A DNA stretch of 64,000 nucleotides from Anagrus nilaparvatae (taxonomy: Eukaryota > Arthropoda > Insecta > Hymenoptera > Mymaridae). The notes under the pieces are model-generated. The model worked only from the letters and a program-made list of their open reading frames with translations. It ran no database searches and had not been told where the DNA came from. Of the stretch, positions 36,353-50,100 are shown in pieces. A program made the translations under genes and the position numbers. Where the stretch lies: NCBI GenBank assembly GCA_022575985.1, contig JAKSXM010000107.1:4154001-4218000 (forward strand), read 5' to 3'. Numbering within the stretch: the first letter of the stretch is position 1; each line of letters starts with the position of its first letter.

Positions 36353-36871
36353 TAGGTTCAATGTTTAGATCGTAATTTATTAACGTTTTAAGTTTTTGTA
36401 AGGAATTAATAAGTTTATTCAGTATATGGAACAAGACATTTAAAAAATTTTAATGTTTTATTTAGAGCGTTTGAAAAATAAAATGCAAGACCTTGAAAGA
36501 TAGTAAAAAATTAAAATTTTAAAAATTGGTGTGATAAAATTTTAATTTTTACATGATTATACATTTTTAAAATCCTAATCTTTAAATTTAACTATCAGAT
36601 CGTTTCTTTTGATATTACATTAAAAATGAAATTATATTTAAAATTATAAAAATTTTTCACAAAAAAAAGGATGTCAATCATTCAAAAATAAATTTGTTAT
36701 TAAAGATTCATTTACACAATATATGGCAGGTTTTTACATAATGTTACAACTTTTTTGAATGATAAATTAAAAAATCTACTAGGTAAATTAAATTTAATTA
36801 TTTACTCGAGTAGTTTTACTAATTAAAATCCTGAAAGTGCCTAGTTGCATAATATAAATATAGTATATTTA

Positions 36872-38490
36872 TGGCACGTGTCCAGAAAAGTAACAAAATT
36901 GCACGTAAATTGCGATTTGGGGCATTTTTTATTTGTGGATCAGGGACGTATAAAATTTTTCTGCATTGGTGGCGAAAAAAACACGTCTTTTTCGGCCGGG
37001 AAAAATGTTCTTTCTTGCTACTGACCAGAAAATACAATTTATAAAATACATAAAGGGTAGATTTAAATGAAGTGTGTATGAAATGTATAGTTAGGTCTTC
37101 AAAACTGCCCCAAAGTGTTTTTTCTGAAGGTCTTTTTGTGTTTTGGACTTTTGTAAAAAAAGTGAAAAAAATGAGAAATAATTTTTCTTATTTTTTCTGT
37201 TAAAAACTTTCATTAACATGAAAAATTTTATCCTCTTAGTTTCGGATAGGAAATTTCTCTAGCTTTCCAATTCCGGGGTCAAAAATTTTTTTTTGAGCAG
37301 CACATGCGCGAGAAATTGCTAAGATAGGCTGTTTTTTTTTCAAAAGTCGGTTTCTCAAATGCCTGTTAGTTAAAAATTTTGTAACCACGCTTAAAATTTT
37401 CCTTGAACTTTATATTTTTTGCCAACAAAAAAAAATTGATGGGACATTGAATTTAGAGAGCTCTAGATAAAAAAATAGCAGCTTTCAAAAGTTCATTTTT
37501 TACAAATTTCGAATTCCCCGCCAAGTCACGTGATCCATTAAAAATCCGACCGAAAATTTGGATTCCGCGAGAAATTTTACATGAAGCATTATATTAAAAT
37601 ACCTCATTTTTTAAGAAAGTTTTTTTTTTTTTATACTAAATTAATCAAAATTAATCGGAAAAAACTTTTTCTTGTCAGCGACTGGAAAAAACGCGTTTTC
37701 TCGCCACTGATAAAGAAAAATCGTCAAGGGTCGTATGACCCTTGTCCATAAATAAAGAATGACCCGGCTTCGCCTCGGATGGTAATTTACGTGCGATTTG
37801 GACCATTCTTTACTTTTCTGAACACGGGATCGTAATATACTATATATTATTATTTCGCTGTATTAAAATAAAAGCTCTTAAAAACACGAAAAGATATATC
37901 CTTATTTAAAATTTCCCACGGTATCCAAATTTTAGGTCAGATTTGTTAATTGGTCATGTGACTTAGTGGGAAATTCAAAATGTGTAAAAAATGAGATTTT
38001 GGAAGCTACTATTTTTTGATCTAGAGCTCTCAAAAAGCAATGTCTCATGGAAAATTTCTATCGTCAAAAAATATAAAGTTTAAGGAAAAGTTTAATCCGT
38101 TATAAGACTTTTCAGTAATAGGCATTTCATAGATTGACTTTTGACAAAAATTTGTATATCTTAGCGATTTTTCGTGCATTCGCTGCTCAAAAAAATTTTT
38201 TGATCTCGGAATGGAAATTTCCTCTCCGGAACTAAAAGGAAAAAATTTTTCATATTAATGAGAATTTTTAACAGAAAAAATAAGAAAAATTATCCTTCAT
38301 TTTTATTACTTTTTTTATAACAGTTCAAATCACAAAAATAGCAGCCAAAAATCGAGATTTTGCCTTGGGTGGCTAAAAATTTGTTTTGTGACTTATTTTT
38401 GGTAATACTTTCAGAAAAAACACTTTGGGAGAGTTTTGAAGAACCGACCATTCATTTCATACACACCTCATTTAAATCTACCCATATAAA
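36872..38490. repeat. Two interleaved inverted repeats (A, B, A', B')
   Basis: Repeat A has arms at about 36872-37030 and 37680-37830 (ends CGTGTCCAGAAAAGTAA and TTACTTTTCTGAACACGG; both carry TTRCGTGCAATTT-type and GGCGARAAAAC phrases). Repeat B has arms at about 37054-37570 and 37915-38490 (ends GGGTAGATTTAAATGARGTGTG, with a shared CACGTGA/TCATGTGA block). The left arm of B lies between the arms of A and its right arm lies outside, so the order is A-B-A'-B'. Neither nesting nor simple side-by-side insertion gives this order. No coding capacity is seen. Confidence 0.75.
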
Positions 38491-39116
38491 ATTTGACAAA
38501 TTATTACACACTTAGTGAAACGTTAGAGAGATAACAAATACTTTTCTAATTTTTTACTCAATTGTACATAATAAAAAACAAGTGCTATGTAGCTTAGCTA
38601 TAATTTAATTTTAAAGTATTTTACGTAAATTATCATACCATCACCAATTAAGCTACATAAAAAAAATTCAAAATTCGATCACAAAAGTTTCAGGCATTAC
38701 GAAAATTTTCATTTTGAATCGTTTACTTAAGCAGTTTATTTAAAACTGCATAAAACTAAAAAAAAAGTACAAAATTCTTATGAAATAAAAAAAAAAAAAT
38801 TTTTTTTGTTGAAACTTTTCATTCTGTCTGGAGTGACTTTATTTTTCAGAGCAGTTTATAAAATAATTCATTATGTTCAATGTGTCAAACTTTGGTACTC
38901 TTTCACATAATTATCAGCTAAGAAAACTACAAAAATTAAGTATACAAATAGGCAGTGCATTCGATATGTAAGTACATTATTGTCTTTTTGAACGCTTAAA
39001 AACCAAAAAACTTAAATTAAAGCAGTTTTATATTTTTTAGCGCACTCTTCTAGCAATTATCTAATCATTGACACATACATCAATCAAAACTGTATTTTTG
39101 TACATAAACACTATAT

Positions 39117-39140
39117 AATATATATATATATATATATAAA
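39117..39140. repeat. TA microsatellite
   Basis: About eleven TA dinucleotides lie just downstream of the multiplexin stop codon, probably within its 3' UTR. Confidence 0.85.
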
Positions 39141-39154
39141 CACTATAATAATTT

Positions 39155-41198
39155 TTAATTATCTTCATCGTTACAAAAATGTTCGTTGATATATTGAGCG
39201 TATTCAATTTCGTTAAAATCCGATATTAATTGTTCATCAATATCTAATAAATTAGTGCTATTATTTATATTACGTTTCCGCCTTTTCTTTGCTGATTCAC
39301 TAGAAATTTCGATACATAATAAAGCAAATTTACTATCGCATGTATATTGCACTTGATCGAGTAATTGTCCAGATGTTAAAGGTGAACCTAAACCATAACG
39401 ATCAGGCGAATTGGAATGCCAAGCGTCGCAATATGTATCAATTGCACGTTCGCCTTGAGGATGTGAACCGTGCCATATAATTTTTGATGGCCTGTAAAAT
39501 TAATGTTTAATTATATACTCGAATAGGATGATAATTAAGTTTATACCTACCATGTGATATCTGTCATGATATTTTTTCCATCGAAACTGTAAATTCTTGG
39601 ATTTTGCGGCAAGTAAGCCTTATTTCCGTTAAATATCTCTCTCCAAGAATTGAAGAGGATTTCACCCTGTACAAATGAATAAATTATATATAAGTTTCAA
39701 AGTTTTACCTTTAATACGTATGTATTAAATTCTAAATTCAACATTTAACCATTTTATACAGTTATCAATTATTCAAAGCAAACTTTCTCAAGACTTATCA
39801 CGTTAAGGATTATTTAAATGAAAAATTTGTCTTTTTAAAGTTCACTTCAAGAAATTGAATATATAGAAAAGTTTAAACCTATTTTTCATGTTAAGAGAGA
39901 ATTTTTATTGTTATGTTTGTCATTTTTTTAACAAGTTAAATAAAATTCAAGAAATGAAGCTTTTTTGAGAAACGTTATGTTTATTATGTTAGAAAACGTT
40001 ATGAGATTATAAATGCTCTGTAAAATTATATTTTTAGTAAAAGAGCGTAAAATTGAAGGCTTTTTTACCGTGTAAATATTGTTTCAAGAACAGCTTATAA
40101 ATTGGACAATTTGATTTTTTAACCAAAACCAAATTTTTGCTAGAAGGGGGAAAAATTCGGACCAATAAGGTAAAAAGGTTACTATTTTTACTAAAATATT
40201 CAACTCAGGGGGTGAAGGGTATGCCATCTTGGCCCCTCCGTGCTAGCCCTTTATTTATTTGCAATAAAAGGATTGTTTTCTCAGTGTAAAAATCAAGTAC
40301 TCTTATACAGAAACTTGGAAAAATGTTCAATAAAGTTTGAAAAAAATTTTAAAATAATTGCAAAAATTCTTTTTTATAAAAAAAACTTTTGTTAAAGTTG
40401 TTGTATATTTTTTATAAAAAAATTTTTATCATTACAAGAAAAATTTTCAAAATTGAATTTGTTAACTTTTTTTAAAAAATTTTTGCTGTCTATTACGTGT
40501 CTTTTTATTTCTTTATTTATTTCAATTACTTAACTTTTTGTTTTATATATATAAATTAAATTACACAATTACTGCAGTTTATGAAAATTAAAAATAAATA
40601 ATCGATTATAAATATATGGGGGATTCCGAGCCAAGTGGGTCAAACAAGGCGAGTCTGCTACTTTTGGAAAACAATATTTTTAATATAAAATTTTCTTCAA
40701 TCCATTTCCAATTAGTCAAATTTTAATTTTTTGATACTCAAAATACTTTAAATTTACGTTTGAAAATTTTCCAATCTTGCAAATAAATAAACTTTATAAA
40801 GCATCGAGCTGTTTTAGTTTGAGTAAAAATTAAAAGTAAAAAAATAATCAAAACTAAAATCTCTTGTATAAAATGAAAAAACACGAATTTTTAAATTTAA
40901 CAATAATTAAGTATTGATTTCGATTAAATAACTTAATCTGACATCAAAGCATATAAAATTAGACACGAAAAGTAAAAAAGTTTGTTAAAAAAATTATATG
41001 TACCTTGATATTAACTATAGGAAGATCACGATCAATTTGTCTGACTATAGTATCGACATTTTGTACGCTCGAGCTGATAAAAGCTCTAAAAGTACCTTTT
41101 AAACCAGCTCTTTTAGCTTGACGATAACAAGAGTGATCAACGCCGCGCGTTCCGTGCATGTCTCCAGTTAAAGGTTCATTTAATGCAACCATCCTTAA
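39155..41198 (-). CDS. Mp: Multiplexin endostatin domain exons and C-terminal tail
   Basis: Three exons (41004-41198, 39551-39666, 39155-39491) encode the endostatin fold: [58 protein letters not shown], then [20 protein letters not shown] and LCIEIS. The four cysteines expected for the two endostatin disulphides are present (SCYRQ, TYCDAW, TCDSKF, LLCIE). After the domain the chain runs on for about 50 residues with a strongly basic SAKKRRKRN followed by an acidic end (FCNDEDN). Vertebrate endostatin stops within about ten residues of the last cysteine, so the tail is an addition. The basic cluster resembles a proprotein-convertase site. Confidence 0.93.
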
Positions 41199-44100
41199 CT
41201 AAAATATCAAAGAGTGGAAAATTTAAGAAATTTTAATTTATACATCAACTCGGCTTTAAAATTCATGCATCAAAGAACACGAACATGTACTCTACTTAAT
41301 AAACTATAAATAAAAATCTACAGAATATTTAATTAATATTTCTTTACCATTCTTGGAAACCACTGTAATTAAATAATTTTTAACAAAGTTAAAAAAGATA
41401 ATTTAATTTTTTAGTAGGAATAGAAAATATTTTCTTACCGTAATTCCGTCAGGTTTGAGAGGAGTTTGATTAATCAAATTTGAAGCTTCTAATGGAGGAT
41501 TAATTGGTAATGACGTTGTCGTTAACGGAGGCGATGTTGTTACTGGTAAAAGTGATCCCAACTAAAATTATTATTTCTAATTTAATTAAAATTTTTTTGT
41601 TATTCAATAACTGAGAAGTATTTCAGTACATTAAAAATTTTGAATGCACCCAGAATACAGATTAAAAAAAAAATTAATGTACATCAGAATACGTGAAAAT
41701 CCTCTCAGTCACTGGAGTTTATGAATTATTTTTAATAGATTAAGAGATAGCTATGGTAAACTGTGCGTGTATTTAAGACACTTGAATTTTTGTTCAGACG
41801 TAGAAAACACCAAAACGTACTAACCTTCCATTTAAATTTTTTTTCGCCAGCGGTATTGAAAAAAGTTATGAGTTACTAAAGTTGGCCAATTTCGGGCAAA
41901 AAAAAAAGTGAAGTTAAGACACCTCGGAATAGTCTAATATTTTAGATAAAGCCAAAACGTACGAGGTTTACATTTGAAATTTTTTGGTATCTGGAGTTTT
42001 AAGGAGGGAGTCGGGCCCTGGAAGGTTTAAAATGGTCAAAATCAGAAATATTACTTGAAAGGGAATCTGGCACCAATAACCGGCTTGAGAAAAGGTTTAC
42101 TATAGGTTTTTTGGGTCGCTGAATCCGAACCCGGGGTCCGAATCTGGCCAAAAATCGGGGAACGCCCTTAAATGGGAAAAAACTAGTCCTTTTTACGGTT
42201 TTTTTTACAATACTTTGGGACTAAAGCTAAGATAACACAGGCACACAAAAAAAAGTCATGTGCTAGAAGGTAGACTCCGTGGAATGGGGGTTTTTGGTGG
42301 TGCTAAAACCGAATATGTCCATAGAAATGCAATTTAACTAGCCAATTTGCCCCCAGCGCCCCCATATGCCCCCCCATAAAAAGAAAAATTTTTTTTTGTT
42401 GAAAAATGAAAATTGAACTATATACTTATGTTTTTTGGGATGCTTATACCGAAAATGTATACAAAAAATGTTTTTAACCAACGTTTATATAAACGAGATA
42501 TATAAATTTTTATTACAAAAACTAAAACTCAATGTGTATAATTATAGCGTCTCAAAAAACATAAGAATACACATTGAGTTTGAATTTTCCTAATAAAAAT
42601 ATTTTTAACCCGTTCGGGGGGGGGGGGGGTTGGTCTACAGGGCCAAGCATTGGTTAAAAACATTTTTTATATGCATCTTTGGTTAAAGCGTCTCAAAAAA
42701 CATAAGAATACACATTGAATTTTAATTTTCCTAATAAAAATATTTTTTACTCGTTTGGTGGGGGGGGGGGGGTTAAATGGGGGCACTGTGGTGGCCTAGA
42801 GGATCAAGCATTGGTTAAACACATTTTTTATATTCATCTTTGGTTTCAGCGTCATAAAACATAACAATACACATTGAGTTTTAGTTTTTGTAATAAAAAT
42901 TTTTATATCTCGTTTGGGGGGGGGGGGGGGTGCATGGGGCCACTGGGGTTGTTTTCAGGGCCAAAAATTAGTAGAAAACATTTTCTATATTCATTTTTGG
43001 TTTCACGGTCCCAAAAAATATAAGAATTCATATTAAGTTTTAATTTTTGTAATAAACATATTTTTACCCGTTTGGGGGGCTATGAATGGGGGCACTGGGG
43101 TCGTCTACAGGGCCAAACGTTGGTTAAAAACATTTTTTGTATACATTTTTGGTATAAGCATCCCAAAAAACATAAGTATATAGTTCAATTTTCATTTTTC
43201 AAAAAAAAAATTTTTTTCACTTTTTGGGGGGACATATGGGGGCGCTGGGGGCAAATTGGCTAGTTAAATTTTATTTCTATGGCCATATTCGGTTTTAGAA
43301 CCACCAAAAACCCCCATTCCACGGAATCTACTTTCTAGCACATGACTAATTTTTTGTGTGTGCCTGTGTTATCTTAGCTTTAGTCCCAAAGTATTGCAAA
43401 AAAAACCCGTAAAAAGGGCTAGTTTTTTCCCATTTAAGGGTGTTTCCCGATTTTTGGCCAGATTCGGACCCCGGGTTCGGATTCAGCGACCCAAAAAACC
43501 TATAGTAAACCTTTTCTCAAGCCGGTTATTGGTGCCAGATTCCCTTTCAAGTAATATTTCTGATTTTGACCATTTTAAACCTTCCAGGGCCCGACTCCCT
43601 CCTTAAAACTCCAGATACCAAAAAATTTCAAATGTAAACCTCGTATGTTTTGGCTTTATCTAAAATATTAGACTATTCCGAGGTGTCTTAACTTCACTTT
43701 TCTTTTGCCCAAAATTGGCCAACTTTAGCAACTCATAACTTTTTTCAATACCGCTGGCGAAAAAAACTTTTCATAGAAGTTTAGTACGTTTTGGTGTTTT
43801 CTACGTCTGAACAAAAATTCAAGTGTCTTAAATACACGCACACTTTACCATAGCTATCTCTTAATCTATAACTTTTAGCATTTTTTTTTATTAAAAAATT
43901 AAATTTACCGCAATGTACTGCCATCCGTTATTTACTCTGACAAGTAAAGCTTCTTCATCAATAATGTAAGCTAATGTTCCTACTGGGCTAGCACCAGACA
44001 TCTGTAAAAATTAATAAATAATTCATTTAGTTTTTTTTCAGAATTCAATTCAAATAATTGCGTTTATTTGTCATATTTAACTTTCAATTATAAAATTTTT

Positions 44101-47100
44101 AATTTTTCAAAATATCTGAAATTTTGCTTTGAAGATTCATTAATTAAATTATGAAGTAAACTTAAATATGAGCATTTAAATAAAACTACACTGAAAGAAA
44201 TATCCGGTTACGGCAGATATATTATTCGAAACTGGGCTCGAATTCCAAAAACTTAGGTGATTGGAATTCGATCACAGGATAATTTTGTTAAAACTTACTT
44301 TAGTCATAGCTTGAGTATTTTGAAAGGTTACTGCGCCAGGTACAATTTTCGTTGTACTTTCTGTTGAAACTTTAGGGGCAGGGACTCCAGGACCTGTAAA
44401 TTTAAAAACTTAGACATACTGACAATATCTTGTTAAATAATTGAACAATAAAAATAAAATAAAATTAATTTTTTTCAAAATCAACGCAAAATAAAACTTT
44501 TTACAATAATTAAAAAGAAAAGTCAATATTCAATAATATACCAAAAATATAAAGAAAAAGTTTAACTATAAATTTAAAAAAATCCCATACCAAGATTCTC
44601 TTTGAGTTCTTTTAATTGTTTAAGCTCCTTCAGAGCCTTTAATTCATCTAAGCTGCTTCTGAGTCCTTTTGTTTTAATAGGACATAAAAAATAGGACATA
44701 ATTTTTATTTTCTTCAATTATTTTTATTTATTTTTTAATATTTTACGTGAATGGTTTATTGACTGTATTTTTATATGGCTTGTTTGCTATTTTTTCGAAT
44801 TTTAAAAACTTTTTTCAGAATTTTATAAAATTTATTTGCAAACAAGCCATATACGTAATAAATGTCTAAAATTCTCAAATAAGAATATTTTGATACCAAA
44901 ATAAATTACACAATTAAATATCTAGTACATAATAATTGTACACTGTATACTGTGCTTTTGCATTATTCAGACTATATATTTAAAAGTATATCAAGAAAGT
45001 TTCAAATTTTAGTTTTCTCTTTTATAATGTAATGCATATTTATCAATTAAAAAGTTTTATGCATACTAAAAAGTTAATTAGATTATAAATGTATTTTAAC
45101 GAACCTTGCCTAACACCGTAGTATTTTTCTCTTTCTCCATAAATGTGACTTTTTCCAAAGGCTTCGCCGGGAGGTCCTGGTGGTCCTGGAGGCCCTGGAG
45201 GCCCTGGTACAGGTACGTAACTACCTTGGAGAGGTGGACCAGGAGGACCTGGTGGTCCTCTTTGACCGTCTCTGCCTGGTGGTCCTGATATTCCAGGGAA
45301 ACCGTCTTCTCCTCTCTCACCTTTTTCACCTTTTAGCTTTTTTAAGAAATAAATTAGTTAAAAGAAATTAATTAAAATTTAAATATCAATTAAAAAAAAG
45401 TAACTTACTTGACTATTTTCAATGAGAGAACTAACATCTCCAGGCTCTCCTTTGTCTCCTTTGTTCCCTGGTATGCCTGGTATTCCAGGACGTCCCTTTT
45501 TACAAAAAGAGTGACTTTAAATATTCAAAATAAACGTCAAACAGGTAAATAATAATTAAATTAAAATAGCTAAAAATACAAAATATTAAATAATAATAAA
45601 ATTAAAACAAAATTTTTATCTAATAAAAATAAACGTAATGAAAAAACGTTCTAAACAAATCCTGCATTTTCATAAAACTCACCTTCATGTTATTCTTCAG
45701 CAGGCATGAAAAAGATATTTAAATTTTAGATTGAAAATAATTAATTTTTATTTTAAGTACTAAAACAGTTGTACATTTAGATATTTTCAATAAATATTTT
45801 TTTAGGAAATTTAATATAGCTGTCGTTATTTTATATTTTTTAAATTTATACCCGTATTTGATAGCTTAATATTAAAAAATTTTATTACTGTACGGACAAT
45901 ATTACGGTGTATAAAAATTGATATTATTTTAAGAGCAAAATATTGGATAAAAAGGTTTATTTGAACAAGAAATATTATATTGGCAAACTTATGCTTGTAT
46001 CGTATAAAATTTAATAAAATGAAAAGCTCACCATCCATCCAGGAAGACCGATTTCTCCATTAGTCCCAGGTTTCCCAGGGGGTCCTTCAGGTCCTGGTGG
46101 TCCTGGTCTGCCTCTTCTACCCCTTTTCCCTTCTGAACCCTTTTCTCCTTTTATGGTAACATAATCTCCTGAGCCAGCAATAGTCGTTATTCCAGGTGGT
46201 CCTCTTTCACCACGCTCTCCTTTGAGGCCTGGTACCCCGGGGAACCCAGGAGTTCCATCTCTTCCTGGATCACCTTTATCACCTTGTGCTCCTCTAGCTC
46301 CATTGATACCGTTTAGTCCTGATGGTCCTATGTCACCTCTGTCACCCTTTTCACCCTTCAAGCCTATTTCTCCCTTGGATCCTGGTTCACCACGATCTCC
46401 TTTAAGGCCCCTAACAGCTGAGCTACCTATTAGTGCAGAATAATTTTTCTTTTTATGGAATCTTTAATTCAATATTTAATTCAGGTCAATTACTTAACGA
46501 ATCAATAAATTGAAAAGAATATATAAGTCTGGAAATAACAACTGTAAGTTTCCGGTTAAATAATTAATAATATTTTATAATTGCATTAAAGTTTTATATA
46601 TAATAATGAAAGTACTTTTATATTAAACTTTGGATTCCTTAATTAAATTAAAGTAAAAAAAAATTTTTTTAAATTGACTTTCTGCTTAGTTGTATATGGG
46701 ATTTTTAATGTCAATTTATTCACTTAAAATATTTAGGTTTTGGTTCTTCGAACCAAGGAACCATTGTGTTAGGTGAAATTTTGATTTTTTTGCATATAAG
46801 CACGTTTTGAGACCACAGGAAGCTAAAAAACCTGTTTTAAAAAAAATTATGTTTGTGGAACCCATTGTGAAATTAAGACCTAATTTTTATTTTTCAAAAA
46901 TTTTTTCACAAAAAAACATCAAATTACTTTTTATTTTATTTGGATGTACTACCTCATTTATTTCTACGACAGTACTAATATCTAGAAATATCGTTTTTAT
47001 TCGATATCTCGAATCTAATAATTAATTTTTTGAAAATTTTTGTCTCAAAATTTTTTGCATTTATAAATTAAAAAATACACGATAATTTTTTTTCTTTTTA

Positions 47101-50100
47101 AACGTAGTACCAAAATTTGTTATTTGGAAGTTTTTATAAATATCGTTTTTACTCAATTTCTTGGATTTGGTATCTAATTTTTTCTATGGGATTTAAAAAT
47201 GACAATATCAGGCAGTATCAGGAAAAAAATAATTTTAGTTTATTAGATTAAGTAGACCATGCGAAACCATAGTGCCAATAATTTGCCAGCGTTTTTTATT
47301 TTTATCTAATTCGTATGAGAAAGCGAAAATCAAAGCCCTCAGTCCCGAAATTAAAAATTTTGCCTTCTGTAAATAGGCTTGCGAGTAAAACTTCAAGTAA
47401 AAGATTCAATTTTTGGTTTTATTTTCTTATTTATATTTATAAAAAAATTTATTCTTTTAAAAGAAATTTCCCAATTCGTGCCAACTTTTACGGAAATTTT
47501 TTATTTATTTCAGCCACATAATTTTTAGATAAAACATTTAATCTCTTTTTTTCAAAGACACCAAAAATTATTAAAATGGGCAAAAAAAATTTTCTTCGGG
47601 AAATTCCCAGAAAAACTAAATTATAAAAAACTCCACATGAAACGTTCCATATGTACGAATCAATTAATGAATTAATTAATTATATTTATATAATAAAGAT
47701 ATGGACATAAAAATCATCGAATAATATAAACTAATTTACAAACTAATTAAATATTTATGCATATTATTGATTTAAATTTAATCATATCCGGTCAGATTTA
47801 AATTGATTATTTAAAATATAAAAGTTATTTTGTTTATTTTAATTTAAAGGCATATTTTATTATAATTATATTCAAAATTTAATATGAAGTTATTAAAAAT
47901 AAATATCGATTTTGTATTAAAATAAGTTTTACTGGGAAGATAAAATAAATTTGTTATTTTTAGGATGAATTCAATTATTACACTCTGGATTATTTAAAAA
48001 TGTTGAAAAAATAATTGGATTATATTGGGACTTAAAATTTTAACCACTAGAATAATCAATAATACGTACCATAATCAGCAACGTTGATCAATCCATTACC
48101 AGGTGGTCCAGGTGGTCCAGCCGGTCCAGTTTTACCATCAGTACCTTTATCGCCCTTAGCACCTTTATCCCCAGTTTTACCAACTTCGCCATTTGCACCA
48201 GGTACACCTGCAATTCCTGGTGAACCCTGTTCACCCTTAGGTCCTTGATGACCACGTTGTCCTTCCCTTCCATGATCACCTTTGGAACCTTTAGGCCCAG
48301 GGTCGCCTCTGATTCCCTTAGCACCATATTGCCCTGGCTCTCCTTTTGCTCCAGGATTACCTGGTTTTCCTATATCACCCTTTTGTCCTGGAAGCCCTGG
48401 TCTCATAGCATAACCACTATCCGATTCCTAAATAACATAAATATTTTAATACTCGGCACATTGCCAGAATGCAAAATACTATAAAAAAAAAAATAATATT
48501 ATCTGTCGCAAGCTGTCAAAATGAGATTTTTTTCTTCAAAAAAATATTTCATTCAATAACAACATCAATATAATAACAAGAAAAGAAAAAAATAAAATGT
48601 TTTTTTTTATAAAGCAGTGATATTACACTGAGTTGGTTTACTAGACTACCTAAAGCAATATTAAGAAAGTTTTGAAACTTTTGGCCTCTCTTTCTCTCTG
48701 TTGCTATATATAACATAAATAAAGATATGGTGGTTGACGTGCTTTCAATATAGCTTTACTCAATTCAAAATGACAAGAACTGCCAAGAATACCATGCAAC
48801 TTTTTTTTTTTTTTTATTATTTGCTTGAACCAAAGTTAATCGAAACTTTATTTATTTTATTTATACATATTGGGTATACTGGGCGTTTCATGTTAATTCA
48901 GTTTCAAGTACAAATTTGATTTCAGATTCCAATGATTTTTGCAGTAAGGTAGGCGCTTAAAAAGCAGGTACGAAGCAGGATTTTTACCAATTTAGGTACA
49001 TTTTTGAGCTTTTAAATGCATTCTCTCAGGCTACGGGACAAATTCTTTGGAGAAATTTTGCAATAAGTTTAGTTTACATACGATCCAAAAAAATTAAAAC
49101 ATTAAACAAAACTCCAAAAGAGAATAAAATTTTCGATTTAACATGAAATGCCCCATATACGTCAATTTTGATTGCATATCTTGACAGATTCTGTTCTCTA
49201 TATCTGTGCTATCTACTAAAAAAAGGTCCAAATAAAAATAAAAATAAAAAAATTGATACAAAATTCGCAGGTGATATCAACTCACCCTATATAAATTCCC
49301 TCGAGGTTTCCAACTGGGCTGCATATATATATATAATTTTATCATATTTTTTTAAAAACTTGTGCATTAATTTACATTAAAAGCTGCATGTGTTTATTTT
49401 GATAAATTTTTATTTTGGTATTAAAGAAAAATATATGCTTGTATACTAAATTTTAATGTACTTGAGCGTATCATAAGGTGCTTGAGCATTTATCTTAATT
49501 TGGAGATACTTTTTGTGGTATATAAAGTTTAAAATATTATTAATTTAAAATGTACTAATGTGAAGGTCAAAATATTTGGGCTTCTCATTTTTAAAGGAAA
49601 CCAAAATCATAAAAAGCATAAAAGTTCGATTTAAAAATTCGGATTAATTATTTTGGTAATTAATACTTAAGAATCCAGTGAAATTTTTGCCATTTTCACA
49701 AAATTGTCCATTCTGACTTTTTAAAAGCAATTTTTATTTTCAAACTCTGCAAATTTTACAATAAACTAAGTAACTCACAATAATTTTCAAGCATCATCAA
49801 CTTCCAAATTGAAAAACAAATTCTCCTGTTTGTAATTTTATTTTTTTTTCTCCATAAAATACAATTTTTATTTTATTTTCTATATCCTTTTTTTTTTACC
49901 ATTTGTAAATCACTGCAGCTACACAAATACAATCATGAATCTGACAATAAATAGTTATTCGTACGATAGAGTATCGAAATATCTCTTTCGAAAAAAACTT
50001 TTGTAATTTAGAGATAGCAATAAAAAAAAATATTTAAAATTCCAGACGATATAAAACGTGATTTTCGTATTCCCAAATGCGTTTTTGATGATTGGATTTT

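Noticed and set aside
43072..43606. Plus-strand frames in the intronic palindrome
   Set aside because: Translation of repeat units and arms; not conserved as protein and mirrored on the other strand.
45106..46443. Plus-strand frames opposite the multiplexin collagen exons
   Set aside because: They are complements of Gly-X-Y codons, which give open W/S/P-rich antisense frames; there is no independent support.
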